Made by a program: the position numbers and the translations under genes | Notes under the pieces: model-generated | The model's input: the letters and a program-made list of their open reading frames with translations, nothing else | Told to the model about the DNA's origin: nothing | Database searches by the model: none | NCBI GenBank assembly: GCA_017535785.1 | Contig: JAFXTN010000020.1 | Location: 62,001 to 126,000 of the forward strand | Direction of reading: 5' to 3' | Length of the DNA stretch: 64,000 nt | DNA from: Butyrivibrio sp. | GTDB taxonomy: Bacteria; Bacillota; Clostridia; Lachnospirales; Lachnospiraceae | Part shown: one piece after another, positions 8,423-17,179 of the stretch | Layout: every line of letters begins with the position of its first letter | How positions within the stretch are numbered: position 1 is the stretch's first letter

Positions 8423-9217
8423 ATGAATGTAAAAATAGGCGATCTTAATATCAATTACATAGATGAAGGAAACGGAACACTGCTTGTTATGCTACACGGC
8501 TGGGGCTCCAACATAGAGCTTTTTAAAGGCGTCAGCTCTTTTGCCCGTAAAGGCTATCACGTGGTGGCTATGGATATGCCCGGCTTTGGAAAAAGTGATG
8601 AACCGGCGGAGCCGATGAATGTCGATGCGTACGTTTCCTTTGTTCTCGATTTTATAAAAGAGCTTTATCCCGGGGAAAAGGAAATCATATTCCTTGGCCA
8701 TTCGATGGGCGGAAGGATAATAATAAAGCTTGCGTCAGGGATCAATGAGGGAAGGATAAAGACTGATTTTACCATCCCCAAGATCATACTCACGGATTCG
8801 GCGGGAGTTATTCCCGTTAAGACTGCAGCTCAGAAAAAGAGAAGCAGCAGATATAAGTTTTACAAAAATCTCATCACAAAGAGCGGCCTTATAAAGATCT
8901 GGCCGGGAGCGATGGATAAGCTTCAGAAGAAGTTTGGAAGTGCCGATTATGCGGCGGCTTCACCTGTTATGAGAAAGAGCCTTGTTATGGCGGTCAACGA
9001 GGATATGACACCTTATATGCCTTCCGTGACACAGTCTGTCCTCCTTATCTGGGGCGACAAGGATACGGCGACACCTCTTTCCGACGGTCAAAAGATGGAA
9101 GAGCTTATGCCGAACGCAGGACTTGCGGTCATAAACGGAGCAGGACACTATTCCTTCCTGGATAACCTTTATGCGTACAATAAGATCCTGGGAAGCTTTT
9201 TGGGAATCAAGATGTAA
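8423..9217 (+). CDS. Alpha/beta-fold hydrolase
   Basis: A 264-residue cytoplasmic serine hydrolase. The oxyanion loop HGWG (about 25-28), the nucleophile elbow GHSMGG, a late Asp in WGDKDTATP and the His in GAGHYSFLD form a complete catalytic set. The substrate cannot be told from sequence. The frame is open upstream to 8309, inside the GH9-like gene; ATG 8423 matches the start of the family fold and lies just after a good promoter. It is 23 bases ahead of the membrane MurF gene and probably co-transcribed with murF and ddl, suggesting a cell-envelope role, which is inference. Confidence 0.85.
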   Translation: MNVKIGDLNINYIDEGNGTLLVMLHGWGSNIELFKGVSSFARKGYHVVAMDMPGFGKSDEPAEPMNVDAYVSFVLDFIKELYPGEKEIIFLGHSMGGRIIIKLASGINEGRIKTDFTIPKIILTDSAGVIPVKTAAQKKRSSRYKFYKNLITKSGLIKIWPGAMDKLQKKFGSADYAAASPVMRKSLVMAVNEDMTPYMPSVTQSVLLIWGDKDTATPLSDGQKMEELMPNAGLAVINGAGHYSFLDNLYAYNKILGSFLGIKM

Positions 9218-9240
9218 GTTTCAAGAATTGAGGATAGTTG

Positions 9241-10875
9241 ATGAATATAGCGATCATTGTTTTGCTTGCTGCTTTATTTGTAGCGGCAGCGGTGCTGGGG
9301 CTTAGATATTACACACATATGTTGCAGCTTTCAAGCTATCAGTTTCAGGGATATTTCAGATTTTTAAAGAGTAGGATCATCAGTTGTGCACTGTTGCATT
9401 TCCTGGTGCTTGCTGTTTTTGTTTACGATGGAATAAAAAGGGGAATAAATGCCAAGGCATTTTTTGAAAGCTCTTCAGATTATGTTATAGCGATAGGCTT
9501 TCTTATAATAGGACTTGGAGCACTTGCGGAGTACTTTCCCAAGCCTGCCAAAAAGAAATTTGTTGTAACGGACAGAGTTAAGAGGTTGTTTGTAACTTAC
9601 GCGCTGATACTTGCTGCATTCATTCTCATTACATTGGTATGCGTAAGAAATATGGCAGCACCCGGAAGGGCCGGAGCTCTGATCGTGACCGGTATCTATT
9701 TCGGATTTCTTCCGCTTGTGGTAGCACTTGCGAACCTCATAAATAAGCCTGTTGAGAACAGGATAGCCAAGTGGTTTATAGATGATGCGAAGCGCATCCT
9801 CAAGGAACACGATGGGCTCAGGATCATCGGTATCACAGGAAGCTTTGGTAAGACAAGTGTTAAATACTATCTGACCACTCTTTTGTCTGAGAAATACAGA
9901 GTTCTTATGACACCCGAGAGCTTTAATACGCCGATGGGAATTGTAAGGACCATAAGAGAAAAGATGCAGCCTATGCATGAGATCTTTGTTTGTGAGATGG
10001 GCGCAAGGCATCTTCATGACATCAAGGAGATAACGGATATCGTTCATCCCGATGACGGAATCCTTACATCAATAGGATATCAGCATCTTGAGACGTTTCA
10101 TTCTCTTGAAAATATCGTAAGCACGAAGTACGAGCTTTTGGATGCTGTAGAAGAAAAGGCGACAGAAAAGGGCGGCGAGCACCTCAAATTTGTCAACGGC
10201 GACAACGAGATAATCAAAGCCAACATGAAATATAAAGATGCGATCACCTACGGATTGTCCGAAGGAAATGATTTTAGGGCAACGGACATCAAGGTGACGA
10301 GCGCAGGAACAACATTTACGGTTACGGCGCCTGACGGAGAGAGCGCAGAGTTTAATACAAAGCTTGTCGGACGACACAACGTTGAGAATATCATGGGAGC
10401 GATCGCCGCAGCATATAAGATGGGCGTACCCATGAATAAGCTTAAGATGGGAGTAAGACGTATCCAGTCGGTTCCTCACAGACTTGAACTGGTTAAGCAC
10501 GGCGCGGTTTCGATATTGGATGATGCTTATAATTCCAATCCAAACGGAGCAAAGGTTGCGCTTGAGACACTCGATCTTTTCGAAGGAAAGGTAAAGATAC
10601 TGGTAACTCCGGGAATGGTTGAGCTCGGAGCCAAGGAAGATGAGTACAACAAAGCGTTTGGTGAGCAGGCTGCCAAGGTTTGCGATTATATCATTCTCGT
10701 CGGAGAGAATAATACAAAAGCGATCAAGGCCGGCGCTGAGGAAGCAGGCTTCCCGAAAGAAAAGCTTTTTGTAAAGAATACTCTTAATGAAGCAACACAG
10801 CTTATGTACGAACTTGAAGCGGGAAAAGAGAAAGTCATTCTTTTGGAGAACGATCTTCCCGATAACTATACTTGA
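9241..10875 (+). CDS. murF: Membrane-anchored Mur ligase, MurF type
   Basis: A 544-residue protein with four to five membrane segments in the first ~170 residues, then a Mur-ligase core: P-loop GITGSFGKTS (197-206), CEMGAR, the LVGRHNVENIMGA segment and the late DDAYNSNP motif shared by MurF enzymes. MurF adds D-Ala-D-Ala to UDP-MurNAc-tripeptide. The usual soluble N-terminal UDP-binding domain is replaced by the membrane region. Ddl, which makes D-Ala-D-Ala, is encoded 38 bases downstream and supports the call. ATG 9241 is preferred over TTG 9238 from its GAGGAT spacing. An amidoligase acting on lipid-linked substrate is an alternative. Confidence 0.82.
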   Translation: MNIAIIVLLAALFVAAAVLGLRYYTHMLQLSSYQFQGYFRFLKSRIISCALLHFLVLAVFVYDGIKRGINAKAFFESSSDYVIAIGFLIIGLGALAEYFPKPAKKKFVVTDRVKRLFVTYALILAAFILITLVCVRNMAAPGRAGALIVTGIYFGFLPLVVALANLINKPVENRIAKWFIDDAKRILKEHDGLRIIGITGSFGKTSVKYYLTTLLSEKYRVLMTPESFNTPMGIVRTIREKMQPMHEIFVCEMGARHLHDIKEITDIVHPDDGILTSIGYQHLETFHSLENIVSTKYELLDAVEEKATEKGGEHLKFVNGDNEIIKANMKYKDAITYGLSEGNDFRATDIKVTSAGTTFTVTAPDGESAEFNTKLVGRHNVENIMGAIAAAYKMGVPMNKLKMGVRRIQSVPHRLELVKHGAVSILDDAYNSNPNGAKVALETLDLFEGKVKILVTPGMVELGAKEDEYNKAFGEQAAKVCDYIILVGENNTKAIKAGAEEAGFPKEKLFVKNTLNEATQLMYELEAGKEKVILLENDLPDNYT

Positions 10876-10913
10876 TGATCATTATGGATGATTAACACGA
10901 AAGAGGGCAAATT

Positions 10914-12119
10914 ATGAAACTTAAACTGGCGGTTTTATTCGGCGGAAAGAGCACAGAGCATGAGATCTCTATCATCTCTGCGATCCAGGCAATAGGAAGC
11001 ATGAACAAGGATAAGTATGATATCATTCCTGTTTACATGACTAAGAACAATGACTTTTATGTTGGCGAGAGCATCGGAAATATCGAAGAATACACACATA
11101 TCCCCGAGCTTCTTAAGAAGAGCACAAAGGTTATCTGGGTAAAAGAGAATGATACGGTTTCTCTTGTAAGATATCCCATGAAGAAATTCGGAAACAATGT
11201 AATCACAACTGTTGATGTTGCGTTCCCTATCGTTCACGGAACCAATGTTGAGGATGGAACTTTGCAGGGCTATCTTGCAACTATGGGACTTCCCGTTGTA
11301 GGATGCGATGTTCTTTCATCTGCAGTCGGAATGAACAAGTACGTTATGAAGACAGTGCTTAAAGATAACAATATCCCCGTTCTTGATTGCAAGTGCTACT
11401 CTTGGGTAGACTACGAGGATGTTGATGCGCTTATAGCTAAGATAGAAGCAGCTTTCAAATATCCCGTTATCATAAAGCCTCTTAACCTTGGTTCAAGTAT
11501 CGGAATCAAGAAGGCTTCAGACAGAGACGGACTTATAGAGGCACTTGAGCTTGGATTTGAGTTTTCTAAGAAGATCCTTGTTGAGCCCGCTATTGAGAAC
11601 CTCAAGGAGATCAACTGCTCGGTTCTTGGAGATTACGAGGAAGCGGAAGCTTCAGAGTGTGAGGAGCCCATCAACTCCGATGAGATCCTTTCATTTGAAG
11701 ATAAGTATATCGGCGGAGCAAAGGGAAGCGCCAAGGGTGCTAAGTCATCAGGAAGTGAAGGAATGGCATCTCTTAAGAGAAAGATCCCTGCTGAGATCTC
11801 TGATGATATGAGAGACAAGATCAGAACAATGGCTGTGGATGCATTTAAGTGCCTTGGATGCAGCGGAGTATCAAGAATAGACTTCATGATCGACATGGAT
11901 AACAACAACGTTTATCTAAACGAGATCAACACAATACCGGGATCGCTTGCATTTTATCTCTGGGAGCCTCTCGGAATGAAATACGAGCACCTTCTCGATA
12001 ACATGATCGAGCTCGCGCTCAAGGCTGACAGAGAGAACCACAAGGTCGTTTATTCATTTGAGACCAACGTTCTTGAAGGAGTAAAGCTTGGCGGCGGTTC
12101 AAAGGGAAGTAAGATGTAA
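10914..12119 (+). CDS. ddl: D-alanine--D-alanine ligase
   Basis: A 401-residue ATP-grasp enzyme that joins two D-alanines for peptidoglycan precursors. The N-terminus LAVLFGGKSTEHEISIISA is diagnostic; IKPLNLGSSIGIKKA binds nucleotide, and INTIPG near the C-terminus is the metal/substrate motif. It is longer than the usual 310-370 residues because of an insertion around 240-280 rich in Gly, Ser, Ala and Lys, inside the ATP-grasp region before the EISDDMRDKIR helix. It is translated from its own site (AGAGGGCAA) and is the last gene of the hydrolase-murF-ddl operon, ended by a terminator. Confidence 0.95.
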   Translation: MKLKLAVLFGGKSTEHEISIISAIQAIGSMNKDKYDIIPVYMTKNNDFYVGESIGNIEEYTHIPELLKKSTKVIWVKENDTVSLVRYPMKKFGNNVITTVDVAFPIVHGTNVEDGTLQGYLATMGLPVVGCDVLSSAVGMNKYVMKTVLKDNNIPVLDCKCYSWVDYEDVDALIAKIEAAFKYPVIIKPLNLGSSIGIKKASDRDGLIEALELGFEFSKKILVEPAIENLKEINCSVLGDYEEAEASECEEPINSDEILSFEDKYIGGAKGSAKGAKSSGSEGMASLKRKIPAEISDDMRDKIRTMAVDAFKCLGCSGVSRIDFMIDMDNNNVYLNEINTIPGSLAFYLWEPLGMKYEHLLDNMIELALKADRENHKVVYSFETNVLEGVKLGGGSKGSKM

Positions 12120-12125
12120 AATAAA

Positions 12126-12167
12126 AGGCTGTTGCACTGATAAGTGGTGCGACAGCCTCTTTTTTTA
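12126..12167. terminator. Bidirectional terminator between ddl and plsC
   Basis: Arms aggctgt-tgcac (12126-12137) and gtggtgcgacagcct (12144-12158) pair around a short loop. Eight T's follow on the plus strand, and an A-rich flank gives a T-rich tail on the minus strand, so the element can end both convergent genes. Confidence 0.9.
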
Positions 12168-12172
12168 TGATA

Positions 12173-12901
12173 TTACTTTTCGTTTTTAATATAAGTTTTT
12201 TCGATTATGTCTTTTACGTAAGTATCGATATTTCTCTGGTCCTCTTTATCCAGTTCGCTGATGTAAACCGGAGGGCAATACTCGATCGTTACGTGAGTAG
12301 CCTTGATAAAGGGCATATGGTTCTCAAAAATATCTCTCGAATGATTTATTACGACGGGAACGATGGGGCAGCCCGACTTCTGAGCGATCTTAAAGCTTCC
12401 TTTGTGGAAATCAAGGATCGGAGCATCTGTTGTATTTCTTGTTCCCTCAGGGAAAATAAAGATCGAGATGCCGTTTTTAACCTTATCAATTGCTGAGAGG
12501 ACCATCTCAAGACCCTTTCTGAGGTCCTTTCTATCGAGGAACAGACAATCGAGGAATACCATCCAGAAACCAAGGATCGGGATCTTCTTGATAACATCTT
12601 TTGAAATGAAACCTGTGGGACCCGGAACTCTGGGATATGTAAGAACAATATCGAAGTAGCTTCTGTGGTTACCCACATAGAGAACTGCCTTGTCCTTGGG
12701 AACGTTCTCCTCACCGATGACGGTCTGCTTGATGCCACCGATGAATATTATGCATCTAAAAGCCCAGCTTACTATTGCAAGTGAAGCTTTCTTTACAAGC
12801 TGTGGATTAAATCTCTTTATGATCAGCAAAACAAGCTGGATCGGAATGCTGAAGATAAGAAATATAACAATAAATAAAAGCGTTAAAACTAAGCGAATCA
12901 T
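12173..12901 (-). CDS. plsC: 1-acyl-sn-glycerol-3-phosphate acyltransferase
   Basis: A 242-residue membrane-bound acyltransferase making phosphatidic acid from lysophosphatidic acid in phospholipid synthesis. The catalytic motif HX4D is present as NHRSYFD and the phosphate-binding motif as FPEGTR. A hydrophobic N-terminal segment (about 3-30) anchors it. The length is typical. The ribosome site AGAGG lies just before ATG 12901. The gene is monocistronic, convergent with ddl and divergent from pyrC. Confidence 0.93.
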   Translation of the reverse strand: MIRLVLTLLFIVIFLIFSIPIQLVLLIIKRFNPQLVKKASLAIVSWAFRCIIFIGGIKQTVIGEENVPKDKAVLYVGNHRSYFDIVLTYPRVPGPTGFISKDVIKKIPILGFWMVFLDCLFLDRKDLRKGLEMVLSAIDKVKNGISIFIFPEGTRNTTDAPILDFHKGSFKIAQKSGCPIVPVVINHSRDIFENHMPFIKATHVTIEYCPPVYISELDKEDQRNIDTYVKDIIEKTYIKNEK

Positions 12902-13041
12902 TTAAACCTCTTTTCCTGATATTATTTTCCAAAAGCTATTTTACCACATATTTTAATGCCATTATGTATTAAATTGTCGTATAATGGGGCAGGAGAAAAA
13001 AGTAACTGTTTTCTATTCAATATAAACGATGGAGACGACGC

Positions 13042-14328
13042 ATGTTAATCATTAAAAACGGATTTCTGATTGATCCTGCATCCGAATTGCAGGGCGTAAA
13101 AGATATCGTGATCGACAATGGGATGGTGACTACAATAGCCGATCCCGGAAGCGAGCATGTGGCAGATCTTGAAAGTGATAAGAGAAATGAAGTTCTCGAT
13201 GTTTCCGGACTCATTGTGACGGCGGGCCTCGTAGATGCCCACGTTCATTTCAGAGATCCCGGTGCAACTTATAAAGAGGACATATATACAGGAGCCGAGG
13301 CTGCCAAAAGAGGCGGCTTTACAACGGTTGTCATGATGGGAAATACCAACCCTCACATGGATACTCCCGACACTCTTAAGTATGTTCTTGATAAGGGAAA
13401 AGAGACCGGGATAAATGTCTATGCCTGCGGAAATGTCACCAAAGGTATGGAGGGAAAAGAGCTCACGGATATGCAAAAGCTTTTGGATGCGGGTGCAGTT
13501 CTTTTTACCGATGACGGAAAGCCCATAACCGATGCCAAGCTTATGGAAAAGGCATGCGAGAGGGCGGCACGACTTGATAAAGTTATAAGCCTCCATGAAG
13601 AGGATCCGGCTTATATTGCAGATAACGGCATCAATGCCGGAACTGTTGCCAAGAAGCTTGGAATCCAGGGATCTCCGCGTGATGCTGAGATCGCAATGGT
13701 CAAAAGAGATATCGAGATCGCGGATAGAACAGGAGCCAAGATCACTGTTCAGCACATAAGCGCGGCAGAGTCGGTTGAGCTTATAAGACAAGCCAAAAAG
13801 AGAGGCGTGAACGTATACGCGGAAGCAACACCGCACCATTTTACGCTTACAGAAGAAGCTGTACTTGAGCACGGAACACTGGCTAAGATGAATCCACCGC
13901 TGCGACTTGAGAGTGACAGACTTGCCATTATTCAAGGACTTAAAGACGGCACTATAGAGACTATTGCAACGGATCATGCACCGCATTCCAAGGAAGAAAA
14001 AGAAAGACAGATCACAGCCGCACCGAGCGGTATAACAGGGCTTGAGACATCTCTTTCGCTTGGAATAAGAGAGATAGTTGATAAAGGATATATGAGTCTT
14101 CTCGGATTGCTTAAGAAGATGACGATCAATCCTGCCAAGATCTATGGGCTGGATGCCGGAGAAGTAAAGGAAGGCGGAAGGGGTGATCTTGTCATCTTTT
14201 CCAAGGATGAGATGTGGACGTTTGACAAGAGCGTATCCAAGGCGACCAATACCCCGTTCCTTGGTGAGACATTTCCGGGAAAGATCTATTACACGATATG
14301 CGGCGGGGAAATAGTTTATAAGGCGTGA
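13042..14328 (+). CDS. pyrC: Dihydroorotase
   Basis: A 428-residue amidohydrolase that cyclises carbamoyl-aspartate to dihydroorotate, the third step of pyrimidine synthesis. DAHVHFRDPG carries the first metal ligands, and TDDGKP, HEED, QHISAAES, ATPHH and ATDHAPH follow in the family order, so the binuclear metal site looks complete. It is the type-I (PyrC/AllB-like) form. TATAAT at 12980-12985 with a weak -35 upstream is a possible promoter. It opens a cluster with a lipoprotein gene, pyrK and pyrD. No PyrR-type attenuator was recognised in the ~60-base leader. Confidence 0.95.
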   Translation: MLIIKNGFLIDPASELQGVKDIVIDNGMVTTIADPGSEHVADLESDKRNEVLDVSGLIVTAGLVDAHVHFRDPGATYKEDIYTGAEAAKRGGFTTVVMMGNTNPHMDTPDTLKYVLDKGKETGINVYACGNVTKGMEGKELTDMQKLLDAGAVLFTDDGKPITDAKLMEKACERAARLDKVISLHEEDPAYIADNGINAGTVAKKLGIQGSPRDAEIAMVKRDIEIADRTGAKITVQHISAAESVELIRQAKKRGVNVYAEATPHHFTLTEEAVLEHGTLAKMNPPLRLESDRLAIIQGLKDGTIETIATDHAPHSKEEKERQITAAPSGITGLETSLSLGIREIVDKGYMSLLGLLKKMTINPAKIYGLDAGEVKEGGRGDLVIFSKDEMWTFDKSVSKATNTPFLGETFPGKIYYTICGGEIVYKA

Positions 14329-14370
14329 TGATCGCTTTAAATAAAAGATGCTTAAAAAAGGAGAGGAAAG

Positions 14371-15375
14371 ATGAAAAGAAAATTAGTGGCAATGATGATG
14401 CTGTGCGTAGTTTTGACAGGATGCCAGTCAGGACTTTCATCTATTGATGATAAGACAGACGGTAACGTCGCAGCAAACGAAGATCCGACTATCGATGTTG
14501 AGGGCAGTGATGCAGGCAGCGACAATGCTGCATCAGAAGATGTTGCAAAAGAAGATAAGGCAGGAAACGGTTCTGGAAGTTATGACTCACTTATATCTGA
14601 GATAAAAGAAGCTGTAGAAAAGGGCGACATCAGCTCATTGGATGTTTCTACAAGCACTCAGATAAAGGCCGGTGAGATGGAAATGGATACTGATGTGAGA
14701 TACGGTTATCTTATAAAGGACCTTGACGGCGACGGTACAGATGAGCTTATTCTCGGATCGACTAATTATATTGTTGATACCAATCTTCAGGCTAGAGGTA
14801 GATATAATTCAGTTATCTACGATATTTTTACTCTTAAGGACGGTAATCCTGAGCATGTAATAAAGTGCGAAGGCTATGACAGATATTATTTCGGAACAGA
14901 CGGAACTATCATCAAAGAAGAAGGAAATCTGAATTCAGATACAACAATTGCTGTTGCTACATTTAATAATTTCAATAAGGATAAGCTTGAAGTTGTAGAA
15001 GGGATCAGATATGATCTGCCGGGAGATGATGTGGTATACTATCGCTCCGACAGTGATCCTACAGGAGACGGTGCGGAGAAGATAACATACGATAAGTGGA
15101 AAGAGATCATAGATAAGCATGGCTATGAATTCACTGAATTCACACCGTTTGTTGAGCCGGCTGCTCCGACCAAGAAAGCTACCGTATACGTTAGAACGTT
15201 TGAGGAAGATTATTTGGACAGCGCGATCCAGTATAAGTGGAGAGAGTACAAAAAATATTATGACGATCACACCGGCTTTGACAATACCGGCAATGATCCT
15301 TTAGGTGAGTTTTCAAGTTACGATGAGGAAGCGATTGATGATCTTATAAGTAATGGATTTGTCGAAGAGCAGTAA
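14371..15375 (+). CDS. Lipoprotein of unknown function in the pyr cluster
   Basis: A 334-residue secreted lipoprotein (lipobox VLTGC, Cys18) with an acidic, Ser/Asp/Glu-rich linker to about residue 70. A globular part follows containing KDLDGDGTDELIL (about 115-127), the calcium-loop pattern of FG-GAP/EF-hand-like repeats found in clostridial surface lipoproteins. I do not recognise a named family. Its ribosome site (AAAGGAGAGG) is strong. It sits 42 bases after pyrC and 35 before pyrK, on the same strand and without a visible terminator, so it is probably co-transcribed although no link to pyrimidine synthesis is obvious. Confidence 0.8.
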   Translation: MKRKLVAMMMLCVVLTGCQSGLSSIDDKTDGNVAANEDPTIDVEGSDAGSDNAASEDVAKEDKAGNGSGSYDSLISEIKEAVEKGDISSLDVSTSTQIKAGEMEMDTDVRYGYLIKDLDGDGTDELILGSTNYIVDTNLQARGRYNSVIYDIFTLKDGNPEHVIKCEGYDRYYFGTDGTIIKEEGNLNSDTTIAVATFNNFNKDKLEVVEGIRYDLPGDDVVYYRSDSDPTGDGAEKITYDKWKEIIDKHGYEFTEFTPFVEPAAPTKKATVYVRTFEEDYLDSAIQYKWREYKKYYDDHTGFDNTGNDPLGEFSSYDEEAIDDLISNGFVEEQ

Positions 15376-15410
15376 TGCATTTTTGTAATTAAGATATAAG
15401 GAGAAATCTG

Positions 15411-16190
15411 ATGGCTAACAAGATGAAAAAAGAAGCGAAGGTACTTGGCTGCGGCCTTCTTGCGGACGGCATATATGAGCTGTGGCTTGAGACACCTTTT
15501 GCAAAAGACGTTGTTCCGGGGCAGTTTGTTGGAGTATACCCCGTAAATAAGGCAACTCTTTTACCCAGACCCATAAGCGTATGCGAGGTGGATACCGAGA
15601 GGTCGGCGATAAGACTGGTGTACAGAGTTGTTGGAAGCGGAACGGCGGAGTTTTCACTTTACCGGCCGGATGATTATATTATGATACTTGGCCCTCTCGG
15701 CAACGGTTTTCCTCTTGATAAGGCAAAAGGAAAAAATGTTGTGGTAATGGGCGGAGGAATAGGTGTTCCGCCACTTCTTGAGACAGCCAAGAAGCTTTCC
15801 GGAGAAAAAGTAAGCGCTGTTATGGGTTACAGAAACAGCGAGACCTTTCTCTCAGATGAATTTAAAAAGTATTCGGACATGTACATCGCAACTGAAGACG
15901 GTAGCGTAGGAACCAAAGGAAATGTTATAGATGCGATCAAAGCAAATGACATCAAGTGCGACGTTATCTTTGCCTGCGGACCTATGCCAATGCTCAGAGC
16001 GATCAAGGCATATGCACAGGAAATAGGTGCTAAGGCTTATCTTTCTCTTGAAGAGAGAATGGCATGCGGAGTCGGAGCGTGCCTTGGATGTATTACCAAG
16101 ACAAAAGAGATAGATGACCACTCGCGCGTTCATAACGCAAGAATATGTACCGACGGTCCCGTATTTGATGCTGACGATTTGGAGATGTGA
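15411..16190 (+). CDS. pyrK: Dihydroorotate dehydrogenase electron-transfer subunit
   Basis: A 259-residue ferredoxin-NADP-reductase-like subunit carrying FAD and a [2Fe-2S] cluster; it passes electrons from PyrD to NAD. The FAD motif RPISV (about 51-55), the NAD-side GGGIGVPPL loop and the C-terminal cluster CGVGACLGC plus a final Cys in ARICTDG are all present. It ends three bases before the pyrD ATG, so translation is closely coupled. Its presence marks the class 1B, NAD-linked dihydroorotate dehydrogenase typical of Gram-positive anaerobes. Confidence 0.95.
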   Translation: MANKMKKEAKVLGCGLLADGIYELWLETPFAKDVVPGQFVGVYPVNKATLLPRPISVCEVDTERSAIRLVYRVVGSGTAEFSLYRPDDYIMILGPLGNGFPLDKAKGKNVVVMGGGIGVPPLLETAKKLSGEKVSAVMGYRNSETFLSDEFKKYSDMYIATEDGSVGTKGNVIDAIKANDIKCDVIFACGPMPMLRAIKAYAQEIGAKAYLSLEERMACGVGACLGCITKTKEIDDHSRVHNARICTDGPVFDADDLEM

Positions 16191-16193
16191 TAT

Positions 16194-17093
16194 ATGAATA
16201 CTAAAGTAGAGATAGCAGGTGTAGAATTTAAAAATCCCGTAATGACAGCTTCCGGAACATTCGGATCCGGAATGGAATATTCGGAGTTTGTAGATCTTAA
16301 TAAGCTTGGTGCAGTAGTGACAAAGGGTGTTGCCAATGTTCCGTGGCCCGGAAATCCGACACCGAGAGTTGCCGAAGTATACGGCGGAATGCTCAACGCG
16401 ATCGGCCTTCAGAATCCCGGTATCGACGTGTTCATCGACAGAGATCTGAGCTTTTTGTCCGGATATGACACCAAAGTTATCGTCAACGTATGCGGAAAGA
16501 CTGTTGAGGATTATCTTGAAGTGGTTGAGAGACTTGGCGATCAGAAGGTAGATATGCTTGAGATAAACGTTTCATGTCCTAACGTAAAAGAGGGAGCGAT
16601 CGCCTTCGGACAGAACAAGGACGCTCTTTATGATATTACCAAGAGGATAAAAGAGAAGGCTAAGCAGCCCATCATTATGAAGCTCAGCCCCAACGTAACG
16701 AGCATTGCTGAGATGGCAAAAGCTGCGGAGGCAGCAGGTGCCGATGCAATATCCCTTATAAATACCATAACCGGCATGAAGATCGATATTCATAAAAGAC
16801 AGTTCGCTCTTGCAAACAAGACAGGAGGAATGTCAGGTCCTGCAATAAAGCCTGTTGCTGTAAGAATGGTATACGAAGCAGCACATGCCGTAAATATCCC
16901 GATCATCGGAATGGGCGGAATCGCCAATGCTGAGGATGCAATTGAGTTTATCATGGCGGGGGCAACTGCGATCGCTGTGGGAGCTATGAATTTCCACGAT
17001 CCTTATACGACCGAGAAGGTGGTAGAGGGAATAGAAGAGTACATGAAGAAGTACAATGTACAGGATATAAATGAGATAAGAGGAATTGTTTGA
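16194..17093 (+). CDS. pyrD: Dihydroorotate dehydrogenase, class 1B catalytic subunit
   Basis: A 299-residue FMN TIM-barrel enzyme oxidising dihydroorotate to orotate. MTASGTFGSGMEYSEF, the catalytic-cysteine loop NVSCPN, and GGIANAEDAIEFI with IAVGAMNF (phosphate-binding end of the barrel) identify the PyrDB type that needs PyrK, encoded just upstream. It is the last gene of the cluster, closed by a strong hairpin terminator. Confidence 0.96.
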   Translation: MNTKVEIAGVEFKNPVMTASGTFGSGMEYSEFVDLNKLGAVVTKGVANVPWPGNPTPRVAEVYGGMLNAIGLQNPGIDVFIDRDLSFLSGYDTKVIVNVCGKTVEDYLEVVERLGDQKVDMLEINVSCPNVKEGAIAFGQNKDALYDITKRIKEKAKQPIIMKLSPNVTSIAEMAKAAEAAGADAISLINTITGMKIDIHKRQFALANKTGGMSGPAIKPVAVRMVYEAAHAVNIPIIGMGGIANAEDAIEFIMAGATAIAVGAMNFHDPYTTEKVVEGIEEYMKKYNVQDINEIRGIV

Positions 17094-17133
17094 TCATTTA
17101 TAGAAATAAATAGAATTGATTTTTGCGCAACGT

Positions 17134-17167
17134 AAAAGGAAGAGTCTTTTCAGGCTCTTCCTTTTGT
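17134..17167. terminator. Bidirectional terminator between pyrD and the sigma-28 gene
   Basis: A perfect 11-bp stem (aaaaggaagag 17134-17144, ctcttcctttt 17155-17165) has A and T flanks that give a T tail in both directions, ending pyrD and the convergent gene at 17180-17800. Confidence 0.9.
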
Positions 17168-17179
17168 TACTAGCAACGA

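Noticed and set aside
12986..13041. PyrR-type attenuator upstream of pyrC
   Set aside because: The leader is short and no terminator/antiterminator pair or PyrR-binding loop was recognised.
13045..13986. 313-codon open frame opposite pyrC
   Set aside because: It is wholly antisense to pyrC, whose metal motifs are complete; no start signal and no recognisable domain.
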